Positions 1 through 7,939 of a DNA stretch of 64,000 nucleotides are shown here, piece after piece. Origin of the DNA: Pseudomonadota bacterium (lineage in GTDB: Bacteria; Myxococcota_A; Polyangia; Polyangiales; Polyangiaceae); contig JAEYWK010000186.1 in assembly GCA_023431345.1 (NCBI GenBank), positions 62,001 to 126,000 of the forward strand, given 5' to 3'. A program made the position numbers and the translations under genes. How positions within the stretch are numbered: the stretch's first letter is position 1; each line of letters begins with the position of its first letter. The notes under the pieces were generated by a model that did no database searches, was not told the DNA's origin, and worked only from the letters and a program-made list of their open reading frames with translations.

Positions 1-459
1 GCGCGGAGGTGGGGTCGTCTTGGCCGCGGGCCGGCTCGGCTCGACGGCGGGGATGCTCATCAAAGGGGCCCTCGGCACCACCGACGGCGGCGGCCCGAGC
101 GGAGTCGTGGTCGCGGGCGCGCTCGTCACCGCTGGCGCCGGGCTAGCCTCGCTCGCGGCCGAAGCGCTCGGGGCCATACGCGCCGCGAGGCGGAGCTGCG
201 GCACGCGATCGACGGATGCCCACTCCTTCATCCCCGCTCGCCACACCAGCGAACGCAGCGTGAGCTTGTGCTGGCGCAGGGCGTCGACGACCTCGACCGT
301 GCTCATCGGCACCACCACCGAATCGCTGGTGTTGACGAGCCACTCGCCGGGCGTCGTCGAGATCGACACCGTCACGGCATCGTCCGCGTCGCCCGACTGC
401 TCTCGATAGTCGGGCAGCGCGTCCCAGCCGCGGTCTACGACGCGGGAATCGTCATCCAT
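1..459 (-). CDS. GYF_2-domain protein, 3' part cut by window edge
   Basis: The frame is open from an ATG at 459 down to base 1, so only the first 153 codons are visible. After an acidic N-terminus, residues of about 38-85 carry the GYF_2 (DUF4339-like) pattern: a GEW near the start, VPMS followed by a VVDAL helix, then a LVWRAGMKEW core. A Pro/Ala/Thr-rich linker follows and runs off the edge. GYF_2 domains are thought to bind proline-rich peptides and are common in Myxococcota proteins, often ahead of a membrane or other sensor domain that is not visible here. The facing plus-strand frames have no recognisable domain. Function beyond the domain is unknown. Confidence 0.72.
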   Translation of the reverse strand, partial: MDDDSRVVDRGWDALPDYREQSGDADDAVTVSISTTPGEWLVNTSDSVVVPMSTVEVVDALRQHKLTLRSLVWRAGMKEWASVDRVPQLRLAARMAPSASAASEASPAPAVTSAPATTTPLGPPPSVVPRAPLMSIPAVEPSRPAAKTTPPPR

Positions 460-623
460 CGCTGCGAGCCTGCATTGTAGCTGCATTCAGGAGGCACGGC
501 AGCCCTCCGCCGTTGCGGGCTCGTGGCGCCGCGTCCATACCGGCGCGATTTTTTGAGTGAACGCGGACCGGCGAACGGCCCGCCGTGAACGCGCGTGTAG
601 CGCTCTCCGGCATGTTAGCGCGC

Positions 624-3600
624 TCACTCCTCGACGGGTTCGTCGTCGTCGAGGTTGCTCAGCATCAGGTCGGGCGGATCAATCTTTCCGTAGTTGGCGT
701 CAGCGGTGACAGGCTTGCCGAGCTTGATCGAATAGGGCTGATCGCCGTCGTCGATCGCATCGTCCTCCCCCGTTACGACGACTTGTTGCGGTGTCGACCA
801 ATTGCTGGTCGTAAACTCGAGGTTTTCGGGCACCGCCGTTCCCTCCGATGGATCGTCGCTGCTGACGGGGATCGACACCAAGCCCTTGGGCATCGACGTC
901 AGCACGACCGTGAACGTCGCGACCCCGCCGGCCTCGGTCGTCGGCCCGCTGATCATCGACACCTGGATCCCCGCCATGTCGTCGTCGATGTTGAGCAGGT
1001 CGACGTCTTCCGGGTTCTTGCCCTGGTAGTTAAGGTCCTGGCTCATGACGACGCCGGTCACGATCTTGTACGCCTGATCGCCATCCTGCTCTTTGTCGTT
1101 CTCGCCGTGGACCTCGATGGTCTGCTCGACGTTCCAGTTTGCGGGCGTGAACGTCACCGAGTCCACGGTGATCGTGCCCTCCGTTTCGTCATTGCTGGAG
1201 AGCGGGATGGTGACGTCGGCCGTCGGCTTGGAGCGCAAGACGATCGTGAACGTCGCCGTCTCACCCGTCTCCGTGGTCGGCCCCGACGCCGGCGAAATGT
1301 CGATGCCGGCCATGTCGTCGTCGACGTTCGACATCGCGACGTCGGGCGGATCTGTCTGCGCGTAGTCGGCGTCGGTCGTGGTCGGCTCCCCGAGCACGAT
1401 CGTGTAGTCCTGGTCGCCGTCTTGCACCGTATCGTCCACCCCCTTCACGGTGATGGTCTGCGCGGCGTTCCAGTTCGTCGGCGTAAACACTAGCGACGTC
1501 GGGCTGACCGTGCCCTCCGAGGTATCGTTGCTGCTCACGGGCACCGTGACGTCACTCTTCGGCTTCGAAGTGAGCGCGACCGTGAACGAGAAGCTCGCCG
1601 CGCTGGCCTTCTCACCCGTCGTCCCGCGGCGGGGCGTGACGGTGAAGCCGGCGCTGTCGTCGTCCACGTTCTTGAGGGCCACGTCTGCCGCGTCCCTCTT
1701 CGAATAGTTCGCGTCGGTGCTGCTGGCCTCCCCGAGCAGGATCATGTAGGGCTGATCGCCGTCGACCTCGTCGTCGTTCACCCCCGTGACGGTCACCGTC
1801 TTGGCCGAGTTGTAGTCAGTGGTCGTGAACGTCACGGACGCCACGTTTGGCGTCCCTTCACCCGGGTCACTGCTCGAGATGGGGATGGCGACGCTCGCCG
1901 TCGGCTGCGAGGTGAGCACGATCGTGAACGTCGTGCTCTTGCCGTCTTCCTTGGTGTCGCCGGCGGGCATCGACACCAAGATGCCGGCGCTGTCGTCGTC
2001 GATGTTGGTCAGGGTGACGTCGTCGGGATCGAGCCCTGCATAGCCGGCGTCCATGCTGACCGCCACGCCCACATCGATGGTGTAGACCTGGTCACCGTCT
2101 TGCACGCGCTCGTCCACGGGCGTGATGGTGATCTTCTGCGGCGCGTTCCAGTTGAGCGGCGTAAACGTCACCGAGTCGGGGCTGACGCTACCCTCCTTCG
2201 TATTCAGGCTCTTCACGGGGATGGCCACGGGCGCCTTCGGCTCGGAGCCGAGCACGATCGTGAAGGTCGCCGACATCCCCTTCTCGGTGGTGTCGTTGCT
2301 GGCGGGGCTGACCGTGATACGCGGGCTGTCGTCGTCGAGGTTGGTGGCCGGCACGTCGGCGGCGTCGCGCAGGTTGTATTTCGGATCCTGACTGCTGGCG
2401 GGCTCGATCAACACCAGGTAGGGCTGGGGCCCGTCCGCGACTTTGTCGTCGACGCCGGTCACCGTTACGGTGCGCGGCGAATTCCAGTTCGCGGCGGTGA
2501 AGAGCAAGCTGCTCGGGCTCACGGTTGCTTCCGTCGGCTTCGAGCTGCGCAGCGGGATCGTCACGTCCATGGTCGGCTGCGACTGCAGCTGGATGGTGAA
2601 CGTCGCGGTGCCGCTCGGCTCCTTGGTGACCACGCCGCCCACCGGAAGGTTGACGATCACGCCCGGCGAGTCGTTGTCGAGGTTGGTGACGTTGACGTCC
2701 GCGACGTCGATGCCCTGGTACTTCGGGTCCTCGCTCTGCGCGGGGGCGGTGATGATCCGGTAAGGTTGATCGCCGTCGGCGACCTTGTCGTCGACGCCCT
2801 TGACCGTGACGGTCTGCGGCGCCGCCCAGTTGTCGCGCGTGAACGTCAGCAGGGCCGGCGTGACGGTGCCCTCGGCGGGCTTGTTGCTGGAGAGGCCGAT
2901 GAGCACGTTCTTGGCAGGCCGCGACTGCAAGACGATTTGGAAGGTGGCAGGCGTGCCGTCTTCGCGCGTCTGCAGGTTGTTCTGGTTACGCAGCAAGATC
3001 CCCGGCTGATCATTGTCGAGGTTCGTCACCGTCACGTCGGGCGGATCTTTGAGCTTGTAGTTGGCGTCGTCGCTGATCGCTTGGCCAAGGGTGATGCGAT
3101 AGACCTGGGAGCCGTCCGCCGTGGCGTCGTCGTCGACGCCCTTGATCGTGACGGTCTGCGGGGCTCCCCAGTTGAGGCGCGTGAACTTCAGGGCGGCCGT
3201 GTTCACGGTCCCTTCAGCCTGGTTCGTGCTCGACACCGGGATGGTGACGTCGGCCGTTGGCTCCGTGTTCAAGCGAACTTGGAAGGTAGCGGTGAGGCCG
3301 TTCTCGCTCGTGAGCAGGTTGTTGACGGGCCAGACGCTGAAGCCAGCCGTGTCGTCATCGATGTTGCTGACGTCGACGTTGGCCGCCACCATGCCCGAGT
3401 AGCTCGGGTCCGTGCTCACGGCGTCGTCGGTGAACACCTTGTAGCGCTGGTCGCCGTCCTGCATGTCGTCGTTCACGCCCTTGACGGTGACGGTTTGCGG
3501 CGCCGACCAATTGGCGGGCGTGAAGACGAGCTGAGGGGGGCTGACCGTGCCTTCGGTGGTGTCGCCGCTGGTGAGCCCGATCGTCACGTCGGCGGTCGGC

Positions 3601-5195
3601 TTCGAGTTGAGCACCACGGTGAAGGTCGCTGCCTCGCCCCATTCGCGCGTCGTCAGCAGCGTCGGGGCCACGACCGTGATACCGGCGCTGTCGTCGTCGG
3701 TGTTCGACACGGGCACGTCGACGGGCAAGAGCACGCCGTAAGCCGCATCCGCGCTGGCGGTGCTGGGCGTTACGGTCACGTGATAGACTTGCATGCCGTC
3801 TGCGACATCATCATCGTCGACGCCGGTGACGGTCACCGTCTGCGGAGCGGCCCACGACACCTCGGTGAACACCAGCTGCGTGGGGCTGACGGTCCCCTCC
3901 AGCACGTTCGAGCTGGCGACGTCGAGCAGCACGTCACCGCTCGGCTTCGAGTTCAGCACGACCGTGAACGTGGCTGCGTCACCCATCTCGTGGGTCACGA
4001 GCCCGGTGGCGGGCGCCACCGTGATGCCTGGCGAGTCGTCGTCGATGTTGATCACGGCGGCGTCGGGGCCGTCGTGCCCGGCGTAGCCCAAATCGTCGCT
4101 CTCGGCGGGATTCGTGCGTATCCAATACGGCTGATTGCCGTCGGCACGGTCGTCGTCGACGCCCGTCACCGTGATCAGCTGCGGCGCCATCCAGTTCAGC
4201 GGCGTGAAGACGACGCTGTCGGGCCAGGCCGTCCCCTCGCTAGGGTCGTCGCTCACGAGGGTGATGCGCACGTCGCTCGTGGGAGGAGAGTTGAGCGAGA
4301 TACCGAACGTGGTCATCTCCCCGTTCTCGCGCGTCATCAACCCAGTAGCGGGAGTCAGAGTGACGCCGGCAGTGTCGTTGTCTTGGTTCTGAACGATCGC
4401 GTCGTCGGCGTCGAAGCCGTTGTAACGCGAGTCCGCGCTCATGGCCGGCCCCGTGACGACGTGATAGGTCTGCAGCCCGTCCGCGATGTCGTCGTCGACG
4501 CCGGTGATCGTCACCATCTGCGGCGCCATCCAGTTCGTGGGCGTGAAGGTGAGCTGGGCGGGGCTCACGGTGCCCTCCGCCGGATTGTCGCTCGAGAGCG
4601 GGATGATGACGTCGGCGGTCGGGGCGTGGTTCAGCACGATCCCGAGCAGCGCTTCACCGCCAGATTCCGTCGTGAGTAGGCCGGAGGGCGGCAGCAGCGT
4701 GATGCCGGCGGTCTCGTCGTCGATGTTCTTGACCTGCACGTCCAGCGGGTCGAGGCCGAAATACTCGGGATCGTCGCTGGTCGCGGGCGAGGTCTTGATC
4801 GTGTAGTTCTGCGTCCCGTCCTCGGCCAGGTCATCGACGCCGGTCACCTGCACCAGCTGCGGGGCGTTGAAGTTGTCGGGCGTGAACGTGACGCTGATGG
4901 GGCTGACCACGCCCTCGGCCTCGTTGCTGCTCGAAAGCGCGATCACCACGATGCTGGTCGGCTGGACCTTGAGCGAGACGGTGAAGGTCGCTTTGCCTCC
5001 GCGCTCCGTCGTTATCAGGCCCGCGGTCGGCAGGATCACGATGTTGCCTTGCTCGTCGGCGCTGGGCCCACCGCCGCTGCCGCCGGGCTTCGTGACGTTG
5101 GGATCGTATTTGAAATCCCCGAGCAGGCTGTTACAGCCCGCGAGCGCGAGGGCCGCGCCCGCTAGCCAGGCTTTGAGCGAATTGAGCGACGCCAT
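624..5195 (-). CDS. Secreted lipoprotein with 13 Calx-beta-like repeats
   Basis: 1523 aa. The start is the ATG at 5195, which gives a lipoprotein signal (lipobox LAGC, Cys21). An earlier in-frame start would put a basic tail before it. After a short Gly/Ser linker the protein is 13 tandem repeats of about 113 residues. Each has an E-G/D-G-A-F strand, an EGTVSP turn, an FTPxNW block, a GVDDxxxDG loop and an NxDDD end, resembling Calx-beta-type extracellular beta-sandwiches; the clustered Asp residues suggest Ca2+ binding. The start overlaps the upstream stop as TGATG, so the two genes are probably translationally coupled. No catalytic or C-terminal sorting domain is seen. Likely a surface stalk or adhesin; ligand unknown. 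Confidence 0.85.
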   Translation of the reverse strand: MASLNSLKAWLAGAALALAGCNSLLGDFKYDPNVTKPGGSGGGPSADEQGNIVILPTAGLITTERGGKATFTVSLKVQPTSIVVIALSSSNEAEGVVSPISVTFTPDNFNAPQLVQVTGVDDLAEDGTQNYTIKTSPATSDDPEYFGLDPLDVQVKNIDDETAGITLLPPSGLLTTESGGEALLGIVLNHAPTADVIIPLSSDNPAEGTVSPAQLTFTPTNWMAPQMVTITGVDDDIADGLQTYHVVTGPAMSADSRYNGFDADDAIVQNQDNDTAGVTLTPATGLMTRENGEMTTFGISLNSPPTSDVRITLVSDDPSEGTAWPDSVVFTPLNWMAPQLITVTGVDDDRADGNQPYWIRTNPAESDDLGYAGHDGPDAAVINIDDDSPGITVAPATGLVTHEMGDAATFTVVLNSKPSGDVLLDVASSNVLEGTVSPTQLVFTEVSWAAPQTVTVTGVDDDDVADGMQVYHVTVTPSTASADAAYGVLLPVDVPVSNTDDDSAGITVVAPTLLTTREWGEAATFTVVLNSKPTADVTIGLTSGDTTEGTVSPPQLVFTPANWSAPQTVTVKGVNDDMQDGDQRYKVFTDDAVSTDPSYSGMVAANVDVSNIDDDTAGFSVWPVNNLLTSENGLTATFQVRLNTEPTADVTIPVSSTNQAEGTVNTAALKFTRLNWGAPQTVTIKGVDDDATADGSQVYRITLGQAISDDANYKLKDPPDVTVTNLDNDQPGILLRNQNNLQTREDGTPATFQIVLQSRPAKNVLIGLSSNKPAEGTVTPALLTFTRDNWAAPQTVTVKGVDDKVADGDQPYRIITAPAQSEDPKYQGIDVADVNVTNLDNDSPGVIVNLPVGGVVTKEPSGTATFTIQLQSQPTMDVTIPLRSSKPTEATVSPSSLLFTAANWNSPRTVTVTGVDDKVADGPQPYLVLIEPASSQDPKYNLRDAADVPATNLDDDSPRITVSPASNDTTEKGMSATFTIVLGSEPKAPVAIPVKSLNTKEGSVSPDSVTFTPLNWNAPQKITITPVDERVQDGDQVYTIDVGVAVSMDAGYAGLDPDDVTLTNIDDDSAGILVSMPAGDTKEDGKSTTFTIVLTSQPTASVAIPISSSDPGEGTPNVASVTFTTTDYNSAKTVTVTGVNDDEVDGDQPYMILLGEASSTDANYSKRDAADVALKNVDDDSAGFTVTPRRGTTGEKASAASFSFTVALTSKPKSDVTVPVSSNDTSEGTVSPTSLVFTPTNWNAAQTITVKGVDDTVQDGDQDYTIVLGEPTTTDADYAQTDPPDVAMSNVDDDMAGIDISPASGPTTETGETATFTIVLRSKPTADVTIPLSSNDETEGTITVDSVTFTPANWNVEQTIEVHGENDKEQDGDQAYKIVTGVVMSQDLNYQGKNPEDVDLLNIDDDMAGIQVSMISGPTTEAGGVATFTVVLTSMPKGLVSIPVSSDDPSEGTAVPENLEFTTSNWSTPQQVVVTGEDDAIDDGDQPYSIKLGKPVTADANYGKIDPPDLMLSNLDDDEPVEE
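640..5045 (-). repeat. 13 tandem in-gene repeats, about 340 bp each
   Basis: Thirteen consecutive copies of a 113-residue unit are counted by the recurring PQxVTVxGVDD and NxDDD motifs. Copies are clearly diverged in sequence, so this is an old protein-level array and not a recent DNA duplication. The middle copies (for example those with AAPQTVTVKGVDD) are the most alike. Confidence 0.85.
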
Positions 5196-6226
5196 CAGAA
5201 AGACCCTTTCACGCCCGCGCTGCCGATACCCACGAACGGAGACCACTCGACGGAGGCGCGCGCAGGTGCGGGCTTGCCGCCCGACGCCGCGCCGCTACCG
5301 CCGAAGACGCGCGGATCGACCAGCAGCAGCAGCGTGCCGGTCGCTACCCCCACGCCGCCGACGATGAAGCCGACCGTGGAGAGCCTGCCATACAGGTAGT
5401 AGCTGTCCACGTCGCCTCGGTTCGGGCACGCCCTGTCGACGCACGACTCGTTCAGCGTGTCGCGCTTGCCGATCGCGAGCGCGCCCGTGACGCCGCCGAG
5501 CGCGAGGCCCACGCCGCCGATCGCGAACGCGCTGATGATTGCCGGCTTGCGCCAGGGCGGGTCGGGCACCTCCGTCGTGATGACGGCGGTCGCGTCTTCC
5601 TCGGGCTTGGGCTTGGCGTCGGGCGGCGCGTCTTCCAGCTCGAACGCGATGCTGAGCGACTCACCTTCGCGTAGCTCCACCGTCTTCTTCGCGGTGTAAA
5701 AGCCTGGTGCCGACGCCCGCACCTCGTGCTTGCCCGGATCGGCGGGGCGCTTCACGCCGAGTGAGGCCGCCGGGACGGGGACACCGTCGAGCGTGACGAC
5801 GGGATCGCTCGGGCCCGCGACGGTGATCGTGATCCAAGGCAAGCGCGGAGGGATGGCCTCGATCTCGACCTTGGCGTCGGCCAGGGCCTTGACCCAGGAC
5901 GCCGGCGCGCCGTCCGCTACACCCTCGCGGATGATGGTGGAGTAGTTCTCGTGCGCGTCGACCAGCTTGCCCAGGCCGACCTGAGCGCGCGCGAGATCAC
6001 GCAGCAGCGTCGGAGCGTGCACGAGCTGCGCCGCGCGCGAGAAGCGGTCGGCCGCGGTCGCGTAGTCTTTCGCGTTCAACGCGACGTAACCCTCCTGCGC
6101 GAGCGTGCGCGCCGTCGCACGATCGGCCGAGCTTGGCTCATCGGCCAACGCGGCGGCGGGCGCGATCAAGGCTGCGCCGGCGCTGAGAACGAACGTCAAG
6201 CTAGCGAGGGAGAGTCGATGCCCCAC
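5195..6226 (-). CDS. TPR/PEGA-domain membrane protein, exported
   Basis: 343 aa with a GTG start at 6226. Order: signal peptide (residues 1-28, cleavage near ALA-DE); two or three TPR-like helices (about 35-110; QEGYVALNAKDYATAADRF); a PEGA-type beta domain (about 125-195; VTLDGVPVP, PGKHEVRASAPGF); a Pro/Glu-rich linker; then two hydrophobic segments (about 225-250 and 285-305) separated by a loop with two Cys (CVDRAC). This signal-TPR-PEGA-TM arrangement recurs in Polyangia and is usually of unknown function; PEGA domains are linked to the cell envelope. It is first in an operon with the repeat lipoprotein (TGATG overlap), so it may help anchor or place it; that link is inferred from coupling. 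Confidence 0.78.
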   Translation of the reverse strand: MGHRLSLASLTFVLSAGAALIAPAAALADEPSSADRATARTLAQEGYVALNAKDYATAADRFSRAAQLVHAPTLLRDLARAQVGLGKLVDAHENYSTIIREGVADGAPASWVKALADAKVEIEAIPPRLPWITITVAGPSDPVVTLDGVPVPAASLGVKRPADPGKHEVRASAPGFYTAKKTVELREGESLSIAFELEDAPPDAKPKPEEDATAVITTEVPDPPWRKPAIISAFAIGGVGLALGGVTGALAIGKRDTLNESCVDRACPNRGDVDSYYLYGRLSTVGFIVGGVGVATGTLLLLVDPRVFGGSGAASGGKPAPARASVEWSPFVGIGSAGVKGSF

Positions 6227-6537
6227 CTCAGCGGCTTAATTCCACGCCGATGCGAGTGCAACTTGCTTTATCAACTAAACGGCCGAGCCGTCGTCCCGCG
6301 CATGCGTGTCCGATCGCACCGCTACCATTCGTAGTCATTGTTGTGAGATCTTAACGCTCACCCGTGCATGCTAGGCAGCGCGGGTCAGCCGAGCGTCGAC
6401 TGCCGGCTCGGCCCCCCAGAGCCGTACCGAGAGTCGGGCAGCCAGAGCGGAACCCGCTCACCTGCCCCGCGGGTTTGGGGGCTTTTTCGAGGCCCTTCGC
6501 GGCGTGTTCGCGGCTGGTTTATGCTGGGTAGTTGGAG
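6227..6537. promoter_or_regulatory. Divergent intergenic region, 311 bp, structured
   Basis: The region lies between the minus-strand TPR/PEGA operon and the plus-strand channel-like gene, so it should hold both promoters. Visible: an imperfect operator-like inverted repeat GTGAG/CTCAC (6343-6347 and 6357-6361, 9-nt spacer); a stem CGGCTC/GAGCCG (6404-6409 and 6419-6424); a stem AACCCGC/GCGGGTT (6451-6457 and 6469-6475); and a terminator-like hairpin with a T-tract (6464-6487). TATGCT at about 6519 is a possible -10 box. No open frame here has domain support. Confidence 0.45.
6464..6487 (+). terminator. Terminator/attenuator-like hairpin with T5
   Basis: GCCCC (6464-6468) pairs with GGGGC (6478-6482) and is followed at once by TTTTT (6483-6487). 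It points towards the plus-strand gene starting at 6538 and has no plus-strand gene upstream. The preceding stem 6451-6457/6469-6475 uses bases in this hairpin's loop, so the two compete or form a pseudoknot, as in attenuators. Confidence 0.4.
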
Positions 6538-7014
6538 ATGAACGAAAGGTCGCTGCTGGCGCTCGGGGTGCTGCTTGGCGTTGGGTCCGGCAAGCCGCCG
6601 AAAGAATGGCTCGAGAGCGCGCACGGCTACCTTCGCGAGAAGCAGGCGGAGGACCCGATGAACAGCATCGTGATGACGGTGCTCGCGGGGGCCGCCGCCT
6701 TCTACGCCGCGGAGCGTTATGAGAACCCCCAGGTCAAGTCGTTCTTCGACGCGCTGCTTTACGTCTCCACCAACATGTCCGTGGGGTACTCCGACATTTT
6801 CGCGCAAACAGACGCGGGCAAGGCCATTGGCTCAGCGCTCATGACCTACGGCCCCGCTATGGCTACGCGGGCGTTCGATCCTCCGCACGAGGCCCGGCTC
6901 CGCGCCGAAGAGGGTCAGCGCTCGGAGGCTCGGCTGGGCGAGATCGCGGACAAGCTGGAGGCCATCTTGCTCGAGCTCCGCAGCCACCGAGGCGAAACGT
7001 CCGAGCATGGCTGA
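6538..7014 (+). CDS. Small 2-TM protein with degenerate K+-channel pore
   Basis: 158 aa from the ATG at 6538 (a TTG two codons earlier is possible). The middle reads as TM1 (about 43-60), a pore-helix-like FFDALLYVSTNM, then SVGYSD (81-86), then TM2 (about 96-112). This is the layout and spacing of two-TM potassium channels, whose filter is normally TVGYGD; here the second glycine is serine. A charged helical tail (about 118-150) could be a coiled-coil tetramer or partner contact. Its end overlaps the next gene by 8 nt, so the two are probably made together. It may be an ion channel or a pore-derived structural protein; homology is inferred by eye. Confidence 0.62.
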   Translation: MNERSLLALGVLLGVGSGKPPKEWLESAHGYLREKQAEDPMNSIVMTVLAGAAAFYAAERYENPQVKSFFDALLYVSTNMSVGYSDIFAQTDAGKAIGSALMTYGPAMATRAFDPPHEARLRAEEGQRSEARLGEIADKLEAILLELRSHRGETSEHG

Positions 7015-7762
7015 AGTCGTCGTCTTGGCGCTGTCGTTTCCGAGCGTCGTGTTCACGGTGCTGCTCGGCGTCGTGCTCATCTATTGGGCCTTCGTGATGG
7101 TGGGGGTGGTCCACATCGGGGAAGGCTCCGAGGGCGCGCTCGACGGGCACCTCGATGGCGCGACCAAGGGCCTGCTCGAGGGCGCGGCGGACCACGTCGG
7201 TCATGCTCACGGGGATCTCGCGCCTTCGGGCGGCGGAGGGGACTTGGAGCTCGATGACGACGGCGGCGGCGCCCTGGCCGCGATCATGAGCGCGCTCCAC
7301 CTGCGCTCGGTGCCGGCTACGGTCGTGCTCAGCTTGATCATCACCTTCTCGTGGTTGGTCAGCGTGGTCGGCATGCAGGTGCTCACGCGGCTTGCGCCCG
7401 CCTTGCTCGGCTCGTTCACGTCGCTCGGAGTGCTGCTGCTCGCCTTGCTGCTGTCGCTGCCGTTGACGTCGATCACGGCGCGCCCTTTGCGCAAGGTGTT
7501 CGCGACCAAGCACGCGCCCGCGAAATCGGACTTCATCGGTCGCACGTGCACCGTCCGCACCGGCACCGTGACGGCCAAGTTCGGCGAAGCGACCTTGCAC
7601 GACGGCGGGGCGGGGCTGGTCGTGCGCGTGCGCGTCGAGGACGGCAAACAGCTCGCGCGAGGCGAGCAGGCGCTCATCGTCGACTACGACGCCGAGCGCG
7701 AGAGCTACTTGGTCGAGCCGATGCGCGACGTGCTCGGCGCCAAGCTCCCTCGCTCGTCGTAG
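7007..7762 (+). CDS. yqiJ: YqiJ-like OB-fold inner-membrane protein
   Basis: 251 aa. TM segments at about 12-36, 103-127 and 139-160, with a loop between the first two that contains a His/Asp run (HVGHAHGD, 63-70) and a Gly/Asp-rich stretch. The C-terminal part (about 170-245; FIGRTCTVRTG, GEQALIVDYD) has the beta-strand pattern of the NfeD/YqiJ OB-fold. In many bacteria a YqiJ/NfeD-type protein is encoded next to a flotillin and partners it; here the flotillin follows after 177 nt. It overlaps the upstream channel-like gene by 8 nt. Assignment rests on topology, the OB-like tail and the flotillin neighbour. Confidence 0.72.
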   Translation: MAEVVVLALSFPSVVFTVLLGVVLIYWAFVMVGVVHIGEGSEGALDGHLDGATKGLLEGAADHVGHAHGDLAPSGGGGDLELDDDGGGALAAIMSALHLRSVPATVVLSLIITFSWLVSVVGMQVLTRLAPALLGSFTSLGVLLLALLLSLPLTSITARPLRKVFATKHAPAKSDFIGRTCTVRTGTVTAKFGEATLHDGGAGLVVRVRVEDGKQLARGEQALIVDYDAERESYLVEPMRDVLGAKLPRSS

Positions 7763-7939
7763 CGCGCGTCCGTCGCCCGGGCGTGGTGCGGAAGGCGCTG
7801 GCCCTGCTCAGGCGACTAGCGTGAAGACGAGCGTCGCAGCCGCAGGAGAGCGACGAGCTTCAATAAGCGTCCCCGCTCACCCGTTCAGCCTCTCTACGCC
7901 CGCAGACAGCGCTCGCGGCTTCGGGCATTCTTTGCGGCG

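Noticed and set aside
2100..4679. 859-codon plus-strand open frame inside the repeat lipoprotein
   Set aside because: It is antisense to 13 well-defined protein repeats and repeats with them; its Arg/His-rich product has no family.
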